Source: Fulvimonas soli
GTDB lineage: Bacteria > Pseudomonadota > Gammaproteobacteria > Xanthomonadales > Rhodanobacteraceae
Length of the DNA: 64,000 nt
Direction of reading: 5' to 3'
Assembly (NCBI RefSeq): GCF_003148905.1
Contig: NZ_QGHC01000012.1
Coordinates: forward strand, 1 to 64,000
Part shown: positions 33,320 through 44,130 of the stretch, piece after piece
Layout of the letters: each line of letters starts with the position of its first letter
Position numbering within the stretch: position 1 is the first letter of the stretch
The notes under the pieces: model-generated
Databases searched by the model: none
What the model saw: only the letters and a program-made list of their open reading frames with translations
What the model was told of the DNA's origin: nothing
Translations under genes and position numbers: made by a program

Positions 33320-35470
33320 ATGACCCGTCGCCTGCTCGCCTTCAGCCTCGCCTGCGCCCTCGGCGCCGCCCCGGTGTTCGCCACCGACCTGGCCTCCGCC
33401 ACCACCGACGACGGCGGCCAGAGCGCCAGCCGCAACAAGCCGGCGCAGGTGAAGCAGCTCGGCACGGTCGACGTCAACGCGGCGCTGGACCAGGCGCGCA
33501 ACGCGCTGTCGCCCGACACCGGCTCCAGCCAGTACGTGATCGACCAGAAGGCGATCGCGCAGCTGCCGCTGGGCGACTCCACCCCGCTCAACCAGGTGAT
33601 CCTGCAGGCGCCCGGCGTGGTGCAGGACTCCTACGGCGGCCTGCACGTGCGCGGCGACCACGCCAACCTGCAGTACCGCATCAACGGCGTGATCATCCCC
33701 GAGTCGATCTCCGGCTTCGGCCAGACGCTGGACGCGCGCACCATCCAGAACGTGAAGCTGCTCGACGGCGCGCTGCCCGCGCAGTACGGCCTGCGCACCG
33801 CGGCGGTGGTGGACATCACCACCAAGAGCGGCCACGACCTCGGCAACGGCGGCAGCGTGGGCGTCACCGGCGGCTCGTTCGGCACGCTCAACCCCAACGC
33901 CTCGCTGTGGGGCGGCAACGACCGCTGGAGCTATTTCCTCACCGCCAACTACCTGGAGAGCGACGTCGGCGTCGAGAACCCGACCTCCAGCCGCAAGCCG
34001 GTCCACGACCACACCAACCAGGTGAAGGGCTTCGGCGACATCTCCTACCTGATCGACAGCGACACCCGGCTGAGCTTCCTGTTCGGCGTGTCCAACAGCC
34101 GCTTCCAGATCCCCAACAACCCGGGCCAGGAGCCGGCCTTCGGCTACCTCGACACCGTGGACTTCGACTCGGCCAAGCTCGACGAGCGCCAGCAGGAGAA
34201 GACCCGCTTCGGCGTGCTCGCGCTGCAGGGCAAGCTGGGCGCGACCGACTACCAGGTGTCGCTGGGCCAGCGCTATTCCAGCCTCGACTTCACGCCGGAC
34301 CTGGTCGGCGACCTGATGTTCAACGGCGTGGCGTCCGACATCTCGCGCAGCAACCGCGCCAGCACCCTGCAGGCCGACTTCGCCACCCCGCTGGGCGACA
34401 GCCACACGCTGCGCTACGGCCTGTACGGCAGCTTCGAGCGCGCGCCCAGCAGCAACGACGCCTGGGTGTTCCCGGCCGACGAGGACGGCAACCAGACCAG
34501 CACCACGCCGATCGAGATCCTCGACGGCAACCGGATCACCGCCAGGACCTGGTCCGGCTACGTGCAGGACGAGTGGAGCATCGGCGACAAGCTCACCGTG
34601 AACTACGGCGTGCGCGGCGACGTGTACAAGGCCTTCCGCACCGAGAGCCAGCTGAGCCCGCGCCTGGGCGCGGTGTACCAGGCCACCGACAGCACCACGC
34701 TGCACGCCGGCTACTCGCGCTACTTCACGCCGCCGGCCACCGAGGCGATCACCACCACCAACATCGCCAAGTTCGACGGCACCACCAACGCGGTGTCCAA
34801 TCCCGGCAACGCCACGCCGCTGGCCGAGCGCAGCGACTACTTCGACGCCGGCGTCCAGCAGCAGCTCGGCGCGCTCACCCTGGGCCTGGACGCCTACTAC
34901 CGCAAGGTCAGGCGCCTGCAGGACGAGGGCCAGTTCGGCGCGGCGCTGGTGTATTCCACCTTCAACTACGCCAAGGGCCGCATCAAGGGCGTGGAGTTCA
35001 CCGCCAACTACGACGACGGCCCGTTCAGCGCCTACTTCAACCTCGCCGCCAGCCGCGCGATGGGCACGCGGGTGATCACCAGCCAGTACAACTTCGACCC
35101 GGACGACCTGGCGTACGTGGCCGACCACTACATCTTCCTCGACCACGACCAGGCGTACTCCTCGTCGGGCGGCGTCAGCTACGCCATCGGCGAGGCCACC
35201 CGCGTCGGCGCGGACTACCTGTTCGGCAGCGGCCTGCGCAAGGACGGCGACGTGCCCAACGGCGCCTCGCTGCCGTCCTACTTCCAGCTCAACCTGAGCC
35301 TCTCGCACGACTTCAGCTTCGCCGGCACCGGCAAGCTGCACACCCAGCTGGCGGTGATCAACGCGCTCGACCGCACCTACGAGCTGCGCGACGGCAGCGG
35401 CATCGGCGTGGGCGCGCCGCAGTTCGGCCCGCGCCGCGGCTACTACCTGACCGTGCAGAAGGACTTCTGA
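33320..35470 (+). CDS. TonB-dependent outer-membrane receptor
   Basis: 716 residues. A signal peptide (1-21, cut after PVFA) is followed by a plug domain: GLHVRGDHANLQYRINGVII near 109-128 and the TKSG turn near 170, then a 22-strand beta-barrel ending in the aromatic VQKDF. No clear TonB-box consensus is visible. These receptors import metal chelates, cobalamin or carbohydrates with TonB/ExbBD energy. The upstream Zur-like site hints at zinc or another scarce metal; no transport partner is adjacent. MidA-type methyltransferase follows, separated by a palindromic repeat. Confidence 0.92.
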   Translation: MTRRLLAFSLACALGAAPVFATDLASATTDDGGQSASRNKPAQVKQLGTVDVNAALDQARNALSPDTGSSQYVIDQKAIAQLPLGDSTPLNQVILQAPGVVQDSYGGLHVRGDHANLQYRINGVIIPESISGFGQTLDARTIQNVKLLDGALPAQYGLRTAAVVDITTKSGHDLGNGGSVGVTGGSFGTLNPNASLWGGNDRWSYFLTANYLESDVGVENPTSSRKPVHDHTNQVKGFGDISYLIDSDTRLSFLFGVSNSRFQIPNNPGQEPAFGYLDTVDFDSAKLDERQQEKTRFGVLALQGKLGATDYQVSLGQRYSSLDFTPDLVGDLMFNGVASDISRSNRASTLQADFATPLGDSHTLRYGLYGSFERAPSSNDAWVFPADEDGNQTSTTPIEILDGNRITARTWSGYVQDEWSIGDKLTVNYGVRGDVYKAFRTESQLSPRLGAVYQATDSTTLHAGYSRYFTPPATEAITTTNIAKFDGTTNAVSNPGNATPLAERSDYFDAGVQQQLGALTLGLDAYYRKVRRLQDEGQFGAALVYSTFNYAKGRIKGVEFTANYDDGPFSAYFNLAASRAMGTRVITSQYNFDPDDLAYVADHYIFLDHDQAYSSSGGVSYAIGEATRVGADYLFGSGLRKDGDVPNGASLPSYFQLNLSLSHDFSFAGTGKLHTQLAVINALDRTYELRDGSGIGVGAPQFGPRRGYYLTVQKDF

Positions 35471-35500
35471 CGTCTGTTCCCCTTCACTCCCGAAGCAGCC

Positions 35501-35538
35501 CCCTCTCCCCTCCGGGGCGAGGGCCGGCGTGAGGGGCC
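35501..35538. repeat. CTCTCCCC palindromic repeat
   Basis: One copy of the dispersed element (CCCCTCTCCCC TCC GGGGCGAGGG then CCGGCGTGAGGGG) 30 bp after the TonB receptor stop. It may act as a transcript-end hairpin. Confidence 0.75.
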
Positions 35539-35616
35539 ACCCTTGCGGTAGCTCCCAGCGGGCGCGACCGGCACCATCGGCTATCCTTGTCGCCTCGCCG
35601 CCGATCCCCCGCCCGC

Positions 35617-36810
35617 ATGCCCTCCCGCCTCCCCGAACCCGGCCCCGACGAGCGCGCGCTCTCCGACCACCTCGTGCGGCTGCTGCGCGAGCAGATCGCC
35701 GCGCACGGGCCGATGCCGTTCGCGCAGTACATGGAGCGCTGCCTCTACGCGCCGGGGCTGGGCTACTACAGCGCGGGCAAGGCCAAGTTCGGCGCGGCGG
35801 GCGACTTCGTCACCGCGCCGGAGCTGGGCGACCTGTTCGCCCGCTGCGTGGCCAACGCGGTGCAGCCGGCGCTGGCGCTGCTCGGCGGCGCGGCGGATTT
35901 CCTCGAACTGGGCGGCGGCAGCGGCGCCTTCGCGGAAGCCGCGCTGAAGGCGCTGGCGCAGGCCGGCACGCTGCCGCGCCGCTACCTCATCCTGGAGCCC
36001 AGCGCCGACCTGCGCGAACGCCAGCGCGAGCGCCTGGCCGCCGCGCTGCCGGCGGACGTGGCCGCGCGCGTGGCCTGGCTCGACCGCCCGCCGGAGGAAA
36101 CCTGGCGCGGCGTGCTGTTCGCCAACGAGGTGATCGACGCGCTGCCGACCACGCGCTTCGGCATGCGCGGCGGCGAGGTCTACGAGGAGCACGTGGCGCT
36201 GGACGGCGAGGGCCGGCTGATGCGCACCGACCGCCCCGCCGACGCGCTGGTGGCCGGCGCGGTGCGCCACGTCGAGTGCGACCTCGGCGCGCCCTTCGCC
36301 GACGGCTACCGCTCGGAGATCCTGCCGCAGCTGCCGTACTGGCTGCAGGCGGTGGCCGGCAGCCTCGAGGCGGGGCTGATGCTGTTCGTCGACTACGGTT
36401 ACGTGCGCCGCGAGTACTACCTGCCCGAGCGCCGCGACGGCACGCTGATGGCGCACTACCGCCACCATGCGCACGCCGATCCGTTCTTCCTGCCCGGCCT
36501 CAACGACCTCACCGCCTCGGTGGACTTCACCGCGCTGGCCGAGGCCGGCAACAGCGCCGGCTTCGGCGTAGCGGCCTACCTGCCGCAGGCGCAGTTCCTG
36601 ATCGCCAGCGGCCTGCAGCAAGCCTTCGAGGAAGCCTACGCCGCCGCCGCGGACGAGCCGGCGCGCTACCGCCTGGCGCAGGAGGTGAAGCGCCTCACGC
36701 TGCCCGACCGCATGGGCGAACGCTTCCAGGCCATGCTGTTCGCGCGCGGCATGGAGATGTTGCCGTTGCCGGCCGAGCTGCTCGCGGCCGACCAGGGCGG
36801 GCGGCTCTGA
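35617..36810 (+). CDS. SAM-dependent methyltransferase, MidA/NDUFAF7 family
   Basis: 397 residues of the COG1565/DUF185 family. The N-terminal FAQYMERCLYAPGLGYYSAG and GDFVTAPELGDLF segments are diagnostic, FLELGGGSGAFAEAAL near 98-113 is the SAM-binding motif I, and FANEVIDALPTTRF is the family's second hallmark. Mitochondrial NDUFAF7 dimethylates an arginine of a complex I subunit; the bacterial target is not established. ATG 35617 is chosen over an upstream TTG. Converges on the GT-C-like gene with a 31-bp gap. Confidence 0.9.
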   Translation: MPSRLPEPGPDERALSDHLVRLLREQIAAHGPMPFAQYMERCLYAPGLGYYSAGKAKFGAAGDFVTAPELGDLFARCVANAVQPALALLGGAADFLELGGGSGAFAEAALKALAQAGTLPRRYLILEPSADLRERQRERLAAALPADVAARVAWLDRPPEETWRGVLFANEVIDALPTTRFGMRGGEVYEEHVALDGEGRLMRTDRPADALVAGAVRHVECDLGAPFADGYRSEILPQLPYWLQAVAGSLEAGLMLFVDYGYVRREYYLPERRDGTLMAHYRHHAHADPFFLPGLNDLTASVDFTALAEAGNSAGFGVAAYLPQAQFLIASGLQQAFEEAYAAAADEPARYRLAQEVKRLTLPDRMGERFQAMLFARGMEMLPLPAELLAADQGGRL

Positions 36811-36841
36811 GCCTGGCGTCCCGGCACGTCCGCAGCTTCAT

Positions 36842-38491
36842 TCATTTCGGCGATGCGACCGGCGGCTCCTTGGCGCCGGCGACGGCGACGCGGCAAAGCC
36901 GGAGGCCGGGACGCGGGCGGCCGTGCCTGTCGTTTTCCAGGTTCGAGCTGATGGTCCGGCAGCCGTCGAGGCGGCTGCCCGGCAGCAGGCGTTCGAGCTG
37001 CGGCTCCTGCTGGCGGGCATCCTCGCCGAGGACCGCGTAGAACGGTCCCGAGTGACTGGCGACGCGCTGCCGCGCCATCGACCACAGCCGATATCCCCGG
37101 GCCTTGTCCATGAACCAGGTAAGGCCGACGAAATCCAGGGTTTCGGCCCGCGGGAAGAAAGGGGCGAGATAGGCGACGGGCGCGCCGACGAAGAACACCA
37201 TGGATCCCGCCTCCACGGCGCCGGTCTCGATGCGGTAGTTGCGTTCGCCGAAGGGCACATGGCCCCAGTTGGGATAGCGGCTTGCCGCGATGGCGGCGAC
37301 GGCGAGCAGCGCCATCGCCCGGCCGGTGCGCCGGAGGGCGGAAGGATGGAGCGCATGAGGCGTCCCGGCGCGGCATGCGGCGAGCAGCACCAGGCCGCTC
37401 AGCGCCTCGATCGCCACGGCGTAGCGCAGGATCGAGAACACCGCCAGCCAGAGGACGTAGGCCGATGCGACGAAAAGCACGAGCATGGCCTGCGGCGCGA
37501 CTCCGGTCGCCGGCTCGCCGCGCCAGCGGGCCAGCAGGCGGCGCATGCCGAAGCAGGCGGCCGCGAGCCATGCCATCGCGTAGCGCGGGTCGGCGAAGCG
37601 GACCTCGGTGACCACGCGCTGGTTCGACCGCAGCCAATAGAACGGATAGAACACCCATTGGGCCGCGCTGCGCGGACGGAACTGCAAATCCGTGCCGGCC
37701 GCGGGCGCGATCCAATCGGAGCGGAACACCTGGTTGAACAGGGGGAAGCAGGGATTGCCCGTGCGCAGGTACAGGCGCCAGCCCCACCAGCCGTAGACCA
37801 GCAGGAAGGCCAGCGCCGTCGCCGCGCCGAACAGCAGCGCCATCCGCCAGGCGCGCCCGCGCGGGCGCAGCGTCGACAGCACGGCCAGGGCCATGGCCGG
37901 CGGGTAGACCATCGCGGTCGGCTTCAGTCCCACCGCCAGGCCGCAGCAGGCGCCGGCCAGCAGGGCCCAGCGCGCGGGCGGGCCGTCCGCGGCATCGCCG
38001 TGGAGCCGCAGCAGGCAGGCGAAGCCGAGCAGGACGAGGCAGGCGAGCGGCACCTCGTTCATGGTGGTGCCCGCCTGGGAGACCAGCATGGTCCCGGTGG
38101 CGCCGATGACGACGGCCATGGCATCGGGCCAGCCCCAGTCGCGCCCCTGCAGCCGCGCCAGCTGCCGGGCGATGGCGCAAAGCACGAACAGCAGCAGGCC
38201 ATACCAGAGCCCTTGGCCGGCGGCCAGCCCGCGTGGCCATGCCGCCCATGGGCCGGTGCCGAGCAGGTAGTAGGGCAGGTCGAGCAGGGGATTGAAGAAC
38301 GATTGCATGCCCGCGGCGGCGAGGTCGCGGGCATCGCGGTCGTGAAGGAATGCCCAGGCGTTGTAGAGGTGATAGTTCCTCAGGTCCCAGTCGGCGTCCT
38401 GGCCCCAGGCGATGCCGGCCAGGGCCCCCAGCAGCAGGCAGGCGGCCAGCCTCGCAAGCGGCTGGTCCGTCCAGCGTTTCAGCAATGTCAT
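36842..38491 (-). CDS. polytopic membrane protein, GT-C glycosyltransferase-like
   Basis: 549 residues with about ten to twelve membrane helices. An early loop reads DADWDLRNYHLYNAWAFL near 31-48, and a following SFFNPLLDLPYYLL segment is typical of a family of bacterial membrane proteins related to GT-C transferases, whose first loop carries the catalytic acid. The C-terminal 120 residues look soluble. It may transfer a lipid-linked sugar, but no donor or acceptor can be named. GGAG lies about six bases before ATG 38491. Composition appears slightly less GC-rich than neighbouring housekeeping genes. Confidence 0.7.
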   Translation of the reverse strand: MTLLKRWTDQPLARLAACLLLGALAGIAWGQDADWDLRNYHLYNAWAFLHDRDARDLAAAGMQSFFNPLLDLPYYLLGTGPWAAWPRGLAAGQGLWYGLLLFVLCAIARQLARLQGRDWGWPDAMAVVIGATGTMLVSQAGTTMNEVPLACLVLLGFACLLRLHGDAADGPPARWALLAGACCGLAVGLKPTAMVYPPAMALAVLSTLRPRGRAWRMALLFGAATALAFLLVYGWWGWRLYLRTGNPCFPLFNQVFRSDWIAPAAGTDLQFRPRSAAQWVFYPFYWLRSNQRVVTEVRFADPRYAMAWLAAACFGMRRLLARWRGEPATGVAPQAMLVLFVASAYVLWLAVFSILRYAVAIEALSGLVLLAACRAGTPHALHPSALRRTGRAMALLAVAAIAASRYPNWGHVPFGERNYRIETGAVEAGSMVFFVGAPVAYLAPFFPRAETLDFVGLTWFMDKARGYRLWSMARQRVASHSGPFYAVLGEDARQQEPQLERLLPGSRLDGCRTISSNLENDRHGRPRPGLRLCRVAVAGAKEPPVASPK

Positions 38492-38592
38492 CCGCCGCTC
38501 CGCAGCGATGGGGGGATCGAGTGCGCGGCGAAGGGCCCGCGACGCCGGCGCATTCTACCCGTCCACGGCGAGGGCACGCCGGCCCGGTGCGA

Positions 38593-39825
38593 TCAGGGCG
38601 AGGTGGCCGGCCGCAGCTTGCCGATGGCCCGGATGCGTTCGCGCGCCATCGCCGCGCCGACGGCCGGCCCCTGCAGCCCCTGCGCCACGAACGGCGCGGC
38701 GACCACCGCGGCGGCGGCCTCGCGCGCCGCGCGCAGGTAGTCGGCCTGCGGGTAGTCGTCGTGCTCGTGGCCGAGCCGGCCGCGCTTGTCGGCGAGGCAG
38801 GCGGCGAGGAAGCTGTCGAGGCGCGCCGGGCGGCGCAGCGCGCCGAGCGATTCCAGCAGCTTGAGCACCGTGGCGGGCCTGAGCTCGAACGCGCGGTGCG
38901 CGTTGAGGTGCTCGCGGCAGACGATCTCGGCCAGCGCGGCGTGCTCGGCCGGCACCTTCAGCCGCGCGGCCAGCGCGCGCAGCGGCGCCACGCCGCGCTG
39001 CTCGTGGCCGACGTGGCGCGGCAGTTCGTCCGCCGGCGTGAGCGCCTTGCCGAGGTCGTGGGTGAGCGCGCAGAAGCCGACCAGGTCGTCGCCCGGCGCG
39101 ACCGCGGCGGCGGCGTCCAGCACCATCTCCACGTGCACGCCGGTGTCGATCTCCGGGTGGAACTCGGCGCGCTGCGGCACGCCGTACAGCGCGTCCACCT
39201 CGGGGAACAGCACCGCCAGCGCGCCGGCCTCGCGCAGCACGCGCAGGAAGGCGGACGGGCGCGCCTCGGCCAGCGCCTTGCGCGTCTCCTGCCATACCCG
39301 CTCGGGCACGAGGTGGTCGACCTCGCCCCCGCGCACCATCCGCCGCATCAGCGCCATGGTCTCCTCGGCGACGGTGAAGCCCAGCGGCGCGAAGCGCGCG
39401 GCGAAGCGCGCCACGCGCAAGAGGCGCACCGGGTCCTCCACGAAGGCGGGCGAGACGTGGCGCAGCACGCGCGCCTCCAGGTCGCGCGCGCCGCCGTAGG
39501 GGTCGACCAGCGCGCCGTGCTCGTCCTCGGCCATCGCGTTGATGGTGAGGTCGCGCCGCGCCAGGTCCTGCTCCAGCGTCACCGACGGGTCGGCGTGGAA
39601 GGCGAAGCCGTGGTAGCCGCGGCCGGTCTTGCGCTCGGTGCGCGCCAGCGCGTACTCCTCGCCGGTCGCGGGATGCAGGAACACCGGGAAGTCCTTGCCG
39701 ACCGGGCGGAAGCCCAGCGCCAGCAGCTGCGCCGGCGTGGCGCCGACCACCACGTGGTCGCGGTCGCCGCCCGTGCGGCCCAGCCGTTTGTCGCGCACCG
39801 CGCCGCCGACGAGATAGGTTCGCAT
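38593..39825 (-). CDS. cca: CCA tRNA nucleotidyltransferase with HD domain
   Basis: 410 residues. N-terminal class II nucleotidyltransferase: [12 protein letters not shown] at 4-15, then [10 protein letters not shown] and [10 protein letters not shown], with the [14 protein letters not shown] neck segment. A C-terminal HD domain has LTHDLGKAL near 255-263. It adds or repairs the CCA end of tRNAs; in E. coli the HD domain has phosphohydrolase activity. ATG 39825 gives the family N-terminus. Divergent from the trehalase gene, 126 bp between starts. Confidence 0.95.
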   Translation of the reverse strand: MRTYLVGGAVRDKRLGRTGGDRDHVVVGATPAQLLALGFRPVGKDFPVFLHPATGEEYALARTERKTGRGYHGFAFHADPSVTLEQDLARRDLTINAMAEDEHGALVDPYGGARDLEARVLRHVSPAFVEDPVRLLRVARFAARFAPLGFTVAEETMALMRRMVRGGEVDHLVPERVWQETRKALAEARPSAFLRVLREAGALAVLFPEVDALYGVPQRAEFHPEIDTGVHVEMVLDAAAAVAPGDDLVGFCALTHDLGKALTPADELPRHVGHEQRGVAPLRALAARLKVPAEHAALAEIVCREHLNAHRAFELRPATVLKLLESLGALRRPARLDSFLAACLADKRGRLGHEHDDYPQADYLRAAREAAAAVVAAPFVAQGLQGPAVGAAMARERIRAIGKLRPATSP

Positions 39826-39951
39826 GGCGGCGATTCTGCCATGCCGCCGCGCGCGGTCGCGGCGCGGCGGGCATGTTCCGGCGATTCCACGCGCGGCCGC
39901 GGTGGTATAACCGGCGAGGCCGCCCATTCCCCCGATGCAAAGGTCGATGCC

Positions 39952-41616
39952 ATGAAGCCCTTGCCGCGATTCGCCTCCGCCCTGCTCGCCGTCCTCGCCT
40001 TCGCCGCGCACGCCGCCGCGCCCGACGCGGCGAAGACGCGCGCCTACATCGACCACGCCTGGGACACGCTCACGCGCTCGATGGACGACTGCGCCTCGCT
40101 GGTCGACCCCAAGGTCGCCACGCGGCCGGTGGTCTACCTGCCGGCGGACGTGGCCGAGCCGGCGGCGCTGGCCAGGGCCGCGCAGCGCTGCAACGTGGAC
40201 GTGCGCCGCCTGCCCCGGCCGATCGCCCGCCTCGGCGAGGTGGACCCGGCCCGCCTGCCGGTGCAGGGCCTGCTCTACCTGCCGCATCCCTACGTGGTGC
40301 CCGGCGGCTTCTTCAACGAGATGTACGGCTGGGACAGCTACTTCATCGTGCTCGGCCTGGTCGCCGACCACCGCGAGGCGATGGCGCGCGGCATGGTGGA
40401 GAACTTCCTGTTCGAGATCGAGCACTACGGCGCGGTGCTCAACGCCAACCGCACCTACTACCTCAGCCGCTCGCAGCCGCCGTTCCTCACCGCGATGATC
40501 CGCGCGGTGCTGGACGACCCGGCCAGCTTCAAGGACGCCGGCGAGGCGAGCGCGTGGCTGGCCAAGGCCTATCCGCTGGCGCTGCGCGACTACGCCACCT
40601 GGACCCGCCCGGAGCACCGCGCCGGCGGCACCGGCCTGGCGCGCTACAACGACCTCGGCCCCGCCGCGCCGGTGCTGGAGATGCAGGACGCGCGCTACCT
40701 GCACGGCGTGATCGCCTGGCTGCTGGCGCACCCGCGGCAGGACCCGGGCTACCTGGTGAAGGCCTCCGCGCATCCCGACGCCGCGGAGGCGGCGAAGCTG
40801 GCCGAGACGAGCTGCGACGTGCGCGCCTCCAAGGTCTGCGCGGACGCCTGGTACCAGGGCTACCGCCTGAGCGCGGACTACTTCCACGGCGACCGCGCGA
40901 TGCGCGAGTCGGGCTTCGACATCAACTTCCACTTCGGCCCGTTCGGCGGCTCCACCCACCGCTACGCGCCGGTGGACCTCAACAGCCTGCTGTACCGCTA
41001 CGAGCGCGACCTGCACGACTTCGCGCTGCGGCTGGGCAGGGTGGCCGACGCGCAGCGCTTCGAGGCCGCCGCGGCGGCGCGCAAGGCGGCGATGGACGAG
41101 TACCTGTGGCGGCCGGAGGCGGGCATGTACCGCGACTACGACTTCGTCGCCGGCAAGTCCTCGGACGAGCCCTACCTCAACACCTTCTACCCGCTGTGGG
41201 CGGGCGCGGCCTCCGACGCGCAGGCCCGCGCGGTGCGCGCCCGGCTGGCGGTGTTCGAGCGCAAGGGCGGGCTGTCGATGAGCCGCCACGCCAGCGGCGC
41301 GCAGTGGGACGAGCCGTTCGGCTGGGCGCCGACCAACTGGCTGGCGGTGGCGGGGCTGGACGCCTACGGCTTCCACGACGACGCGCGCCGCCTCGCCGCC
41401 AGGTTCGCCGCCACGGTGGACCAGGGCCTGGCCGACGACGGCACCATCCGCGAGAAGTACAACATGGTCAGCGGCAACGCCGACGTGAAGGTCACCGCCG
41501 GCTACAGCGAGAACGTGATCGGCTTCGGCTGGACCAACGGCGTGTACCTCAAGCTGCAGGAGCTGCTGCGCGCGCAGCGCCCGGCCGCCGCCAAGGCGCC
41601 GGCGGCCACGCCCTGA
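39952..41616 (+). CDS. treA: periplasmic trehalase (GH37)
   Basis: 554 residues. A signal peptide (about 1-24, AFAAHAAA) directs export. Both GH37 signatures are present: [15 protein letters not shown] near 118-132 and [10 protein letters not shown] near 451-460, and a Gly-rich [19 protein letters not shown] close to the end matches the substrate loop. It hydrolyses alpha,alpha-trehalose to two glucose in the periplasm. ATG 39952 has AAAGG about eight bases upstream. A GGTATAAC sequence at about 39904-39911 could be the -10 element. Confidence 0.93.
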   Translation: MKPLPRFASALLAVLAFAAHAAAPDAAKTRAYIDHAWDTLTRSMDDCASLVDPKVATRPVVYLPADVAEPAALARAAQRCNVDVRRLPRPIARLGEVDPARLPVQGLLYLPHPYVVPGGFFNEMYGWDSYFIVLGLVADHREAMARGMVENFLFEIEHYGAVLNANRTYYLSRSQPPFLTAMIRAVLDDPASFKDAGEASAWLAKAYPLALRDYATWTRPEHRAGGTGLARYNDLGPAAPVLEMQDARYLHGVIAWLLAHPRQDPGYLVKASAHPDAAEAAKLAETSCDVRASKVCADAWYQGYRLSADYFHGDRAMRESGFDINFHFGPFGGSTHRYAPVDLNSLLYRYERDLHDFALRLGRVADAQRFEAAAAARKAAMDEYLWRPEAGMYRDYDFVAGKSSDEPYLNTFYPLWAGAASDAQARAVRARLAVFERKGGLSMSRHASGAQWDEPFGWAPTNWLAVAGLDAYGFHDDARRLAARFAATVDQGLADDGTIREKYNMVSGNADVKVTAGYSENVIGFGWTNGVYLKLQELLRAQRPAAAKAPAATP

Positions 41617-41923
41617 GCCGGCGGCCGCGAGGTGCCGTCCCGCTGCCCCCTGCGCACCGCCACTCCCTGCGCCCTCTCCCCTCCGGGGAGAGGGCCGGGG
41701 TGAGGGGCCGGCGCTTGTGAAGGCGCCTGGTCGCGCGCCGCGTCGCGCCGCCTTCCCTTCGCGCGGTCGCACCACTTCGCCCGTCATGCGCGGGCGACCA
41801 GGGAACGCATCCGACGCCTCGGCGCCTGGCGGTGCGTGCGGCGCGCGACCAGGCCCGCCGAGGTCGCTCCGGCGGATCTTTCCTCGCCGAGGCTTCGCCC
41901 GTGACGGAGCGAAGGCCGATCGC
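41617..41923. repeat. 307-bp convergent gap: palindromic repeat plus long inverted repeat
   Basis: 41672-41710 is a copy of the CTCTCCCC/GGGGAGAG palindrome. Perfect 17-bp inverted arms lie at 41725-41741 (GCCTGGTCGCGCGCCGC) and 41838-41854, enclosing about 96 bp with further partial self-complementarity. No gene is visible. The gap separates the converging treA and slt genes. Confidence 0.7.
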
Positions 41924-44026
41924 CTAGCGCGCCGATCCGCCGGACGCGGCTTCCGCCGGCTCGGCGGCCGGCGCCACTGACGACGCGGGCGCGGCCGGCA
42001 CCGACGCGCTTTCGGCCGGCGCCGCCGCCGGCACCGCGACGACGGGGCACGCCACCGGCCGGCGCGGCGCGCCGGCCGGCGGCGGCGCATAGGGCTGGCC
42101 GACCGGCGTCATGCGGCTGGACAGCGCCAGCGCCTTGCCGTTGAGCCGCCAGTCGTAGATCACGCTGAAGGCCATCACCCGCGCCACGTACTCGCGCGTC
42201 TCCTTGTACGGGATGCTGGCGACGAACAGGTCCGGCGGCAATGCGCCGCGCGCGTCCAGCCACTGCTGCACCTTCTCCGGGCCGGCGTTGTAGGCCGCGC
42301 TGGCCAGCCACGGCGCGCCGCCGAAGCGCGCGGCCATCTGCGCCAGGTAGCGCGTGCCCAGCGCGATGTTCACCACCGGGTCGTACAGCGAGTCGCCGCC
42401 CTGCCAGTCCAGCCCGTTGCGCCGCGCCACCTGCGCCGCGGTCTGCGGCAGCAGCTGCATCAGGCCGCGCGCGTCGGCGCCGGAGCGCGCGTCGCTCATC
42501 CACGCGCTCTCGGCGCGGGCGATCGCGTAGGCCCAGGCCGGGTCGATGCCGGCCTGCCCGGCCTGCGGCACCACGCCGTCCTGGCTGGCCAGCGGGAAGC
42601 GCTCCTCGTAGTAGCGCAGCGCCTCGCCGCTGCTGAAGACGAACACCGCGCGGTCGTACCAGCCGTTGCGGTAGGCGAGGTCCGCGGCCAGCGCCAGCGT
42701 GGCCGGGTCGGCGCCGTCCAGCGCGCGCGACCATTCGCGCCGCGCCTGCCGCGGCAGGCCCACCGCGTACAGCTCGAACGCGCGCGTCAGGCCGGGCTCG
42801 GCGAGCAGCGCCTGCTCGCGCTGCGGGTCGCTCGGCGGATCGAGCGGGCACAGCGCGTAGCTCTGGCCGAGGCGGTCGGCGGCGAGGAAGCCGAAGTAGC
42901 CCGGCTCGGCGGCGAGCGCGGCGAAGAGCGTCTGCGCCGCCGCCTCGCGGCCGGTGGCGGCCAGCGCGCGGGCGCGGAAGTAGCGCCACTCGGCGTCGTC
43001 CTGCTGCGCGGCCGGCATCGCCTCGATCGCGGCGAGCACCGCCGGCCAGTCCTGCCGCGCCAGCGCCACGCGCGCGCGCCATTCGCGGCTGGCGCCGGTC
43101 TGCGCCGTGGCGGGCAGCGCGGCCAGGCGCTCCAGCGCGCGCTCGTCGAAGTCGGTGGCGTGGTAGAGCGCCAGCGCGTACAGCACGGCGTCGCGCTGCG
43201 CGGGAGTGAAGCGGAAGCGCGCCTGCAGCGCCTGCCAGGCGGCGTCGGCGCTGTCGGACTGGCGCCGTGCCAGCCGCTGCACCGCCAGCGCCGCGGCCTG
43301 GCGGTGGCGCGGCGTGTCGGGCCAGCGCTGCGCGTCCAGCGCGGCGCCGGCCGGATCGCGCAGCGCCTGCGCCAGCCGCTGCGCGGCCTGTGCCTGGTCG
43401 GCCGGCAGCCACGGCGCGAGCATGGCGACGGTGCCGCCCTGGCCGGCGTCCACCGCGCGGTCGATGCGCGCCCACAGCCGCTCGGCGGTGAGCAGGCCGG
43501 CGTCGTGCGCGGCCTGCAGCACCGGATCGCAGGCGCCGGGCAGGGCGGGCTTCTGCCACAGCGCGGCGAGGTCGCGCTCGAAGTCGAGCCGTGCGCCGTG
43601 CGCCAGCCGCGCCTGCAGCGCGTCGCAGGCCAGCGTGTCGCCCAGGCCCGGCCGGTACAGCGCGAGGAAGCCGTCCCAGTCCTGCCGGCGCGCCAGCTCC
43701 AGCAGGAAGTCGCGGCGCAGGTCGGCGGCGGGGATCAGGTCCGGGTAGCGGCGCAGGTAGTCCTCCACCCGCGCGCGGTCGAGCTGGCGGAGGTCGTGGG
43801 TGAGCGCGGCCGCTTCCAGGTACGGGTAGATCGGGTAGCCGGCCAGCTGCGCGTCCCAGGCGCGCCAGCCCTCGCCGCCCTGCTGCGCCGCCGCCCAGGC
43901 CTGGCGGAAGGCCGCGCGCTGCTGCAGCGTCGCCGGCGCGTCGGCGGCGGGGCCGGCGAGCGGCAGGCACAGCGCGAGCAGGGCCAGCAGGCGGAAGGGG
44001 CGGCGCCGCGGCGCGTGCATGGGCAT
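41924..44026 (-). CDS. slt: soluble lytic murein transglycosylase (Slt family)
   Basis: 700 residues. A signal peptide (about 1-28) leads to a long helical superfamily U/L region (30-470) and a C-terminal SLT domain (about 480-650) with catalytic Glu in AIARAESAW near 505, [18 protein letters not shown] and [13 protein letters not shown]. It cleaves the MurNAc-GlcNAc bond with 1,6-anhydro product formation. After the domain is a Pro/Ala-rich tail of about 60 residues not usual in Slt70. ATG 44026 has AAGGAG five bases upstream. Confidence 0.93.
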   Translation of the reverse strand: MPMHAPRRRPFRLLALLALCLPLAGPAADAPATLQQRAAFRQAWAAAQQGGEGWRAWDAQLAGYPIYPYLEAAALTHDLRQLDRARVEDYLRRYPDLIPAADLRRDFLLELARRQDWDGFLALYRPGLGDTLACDALQARLAHGARLDFERDLAALWQKPALPGACDPVLQAAHDAGLLTAERLWARIDRAVDAGQGGTVAMLAPWLPADQAQAAQRLAQALRDPAGAALDAQRWPDTPRHRQAAALAVQRLARRQSDSADAAWQALQARFRFTPAQRDAVLYALALYHATDFDERALERLAALPATAQTGASREWRARVALARQDWPAVLAAIEAMPAAQQDDAEWRYFRARALAATGREAAAQTLFAALAAEPGYFGFLAADRLGQSYALCPLDPPSDPQREQALLAEPGLTRAFELYAVGLPRQARREWSRALDGADPATLALAADLAYRNGWYDRAVFVFSSGEALRYYEERFPLASQDGVVPQAGQAGIDPAWAYAIARAESAWMSDARSGADARGLMQLLPQTAAQVARRNGLDWQGGDSLYDPVVNIALGTRYLAQMAARFGGAPWLASAAYNAGPEKVQQWLDARGALPPDLFVASIPYKETREYVARVMAFSVIYDWRLNGKALALSSRMTPVGQPYAPPPAGAPRRPVACPVVAVPAAAPAESASVPAAPASSVAPAAEPAEAASGGSAR

Positions 44027-44130
44027 GGGGACTCCTTGGCCGATCCGTCGGTCGATGTGCGGGAAAGTGTAGTGCGCCGCCGCGCCGCGACGGGCGACGC
44101 CAGCTTGCCGGCGCCGCGGTGACTGCACGG

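Noticed and set aside
38593..42090. A 1165-codon reading of cca extended upstream
   Set aside because: Only the last 410 residues match Cca; the extension is antisense to trehalase and lacks any domain.
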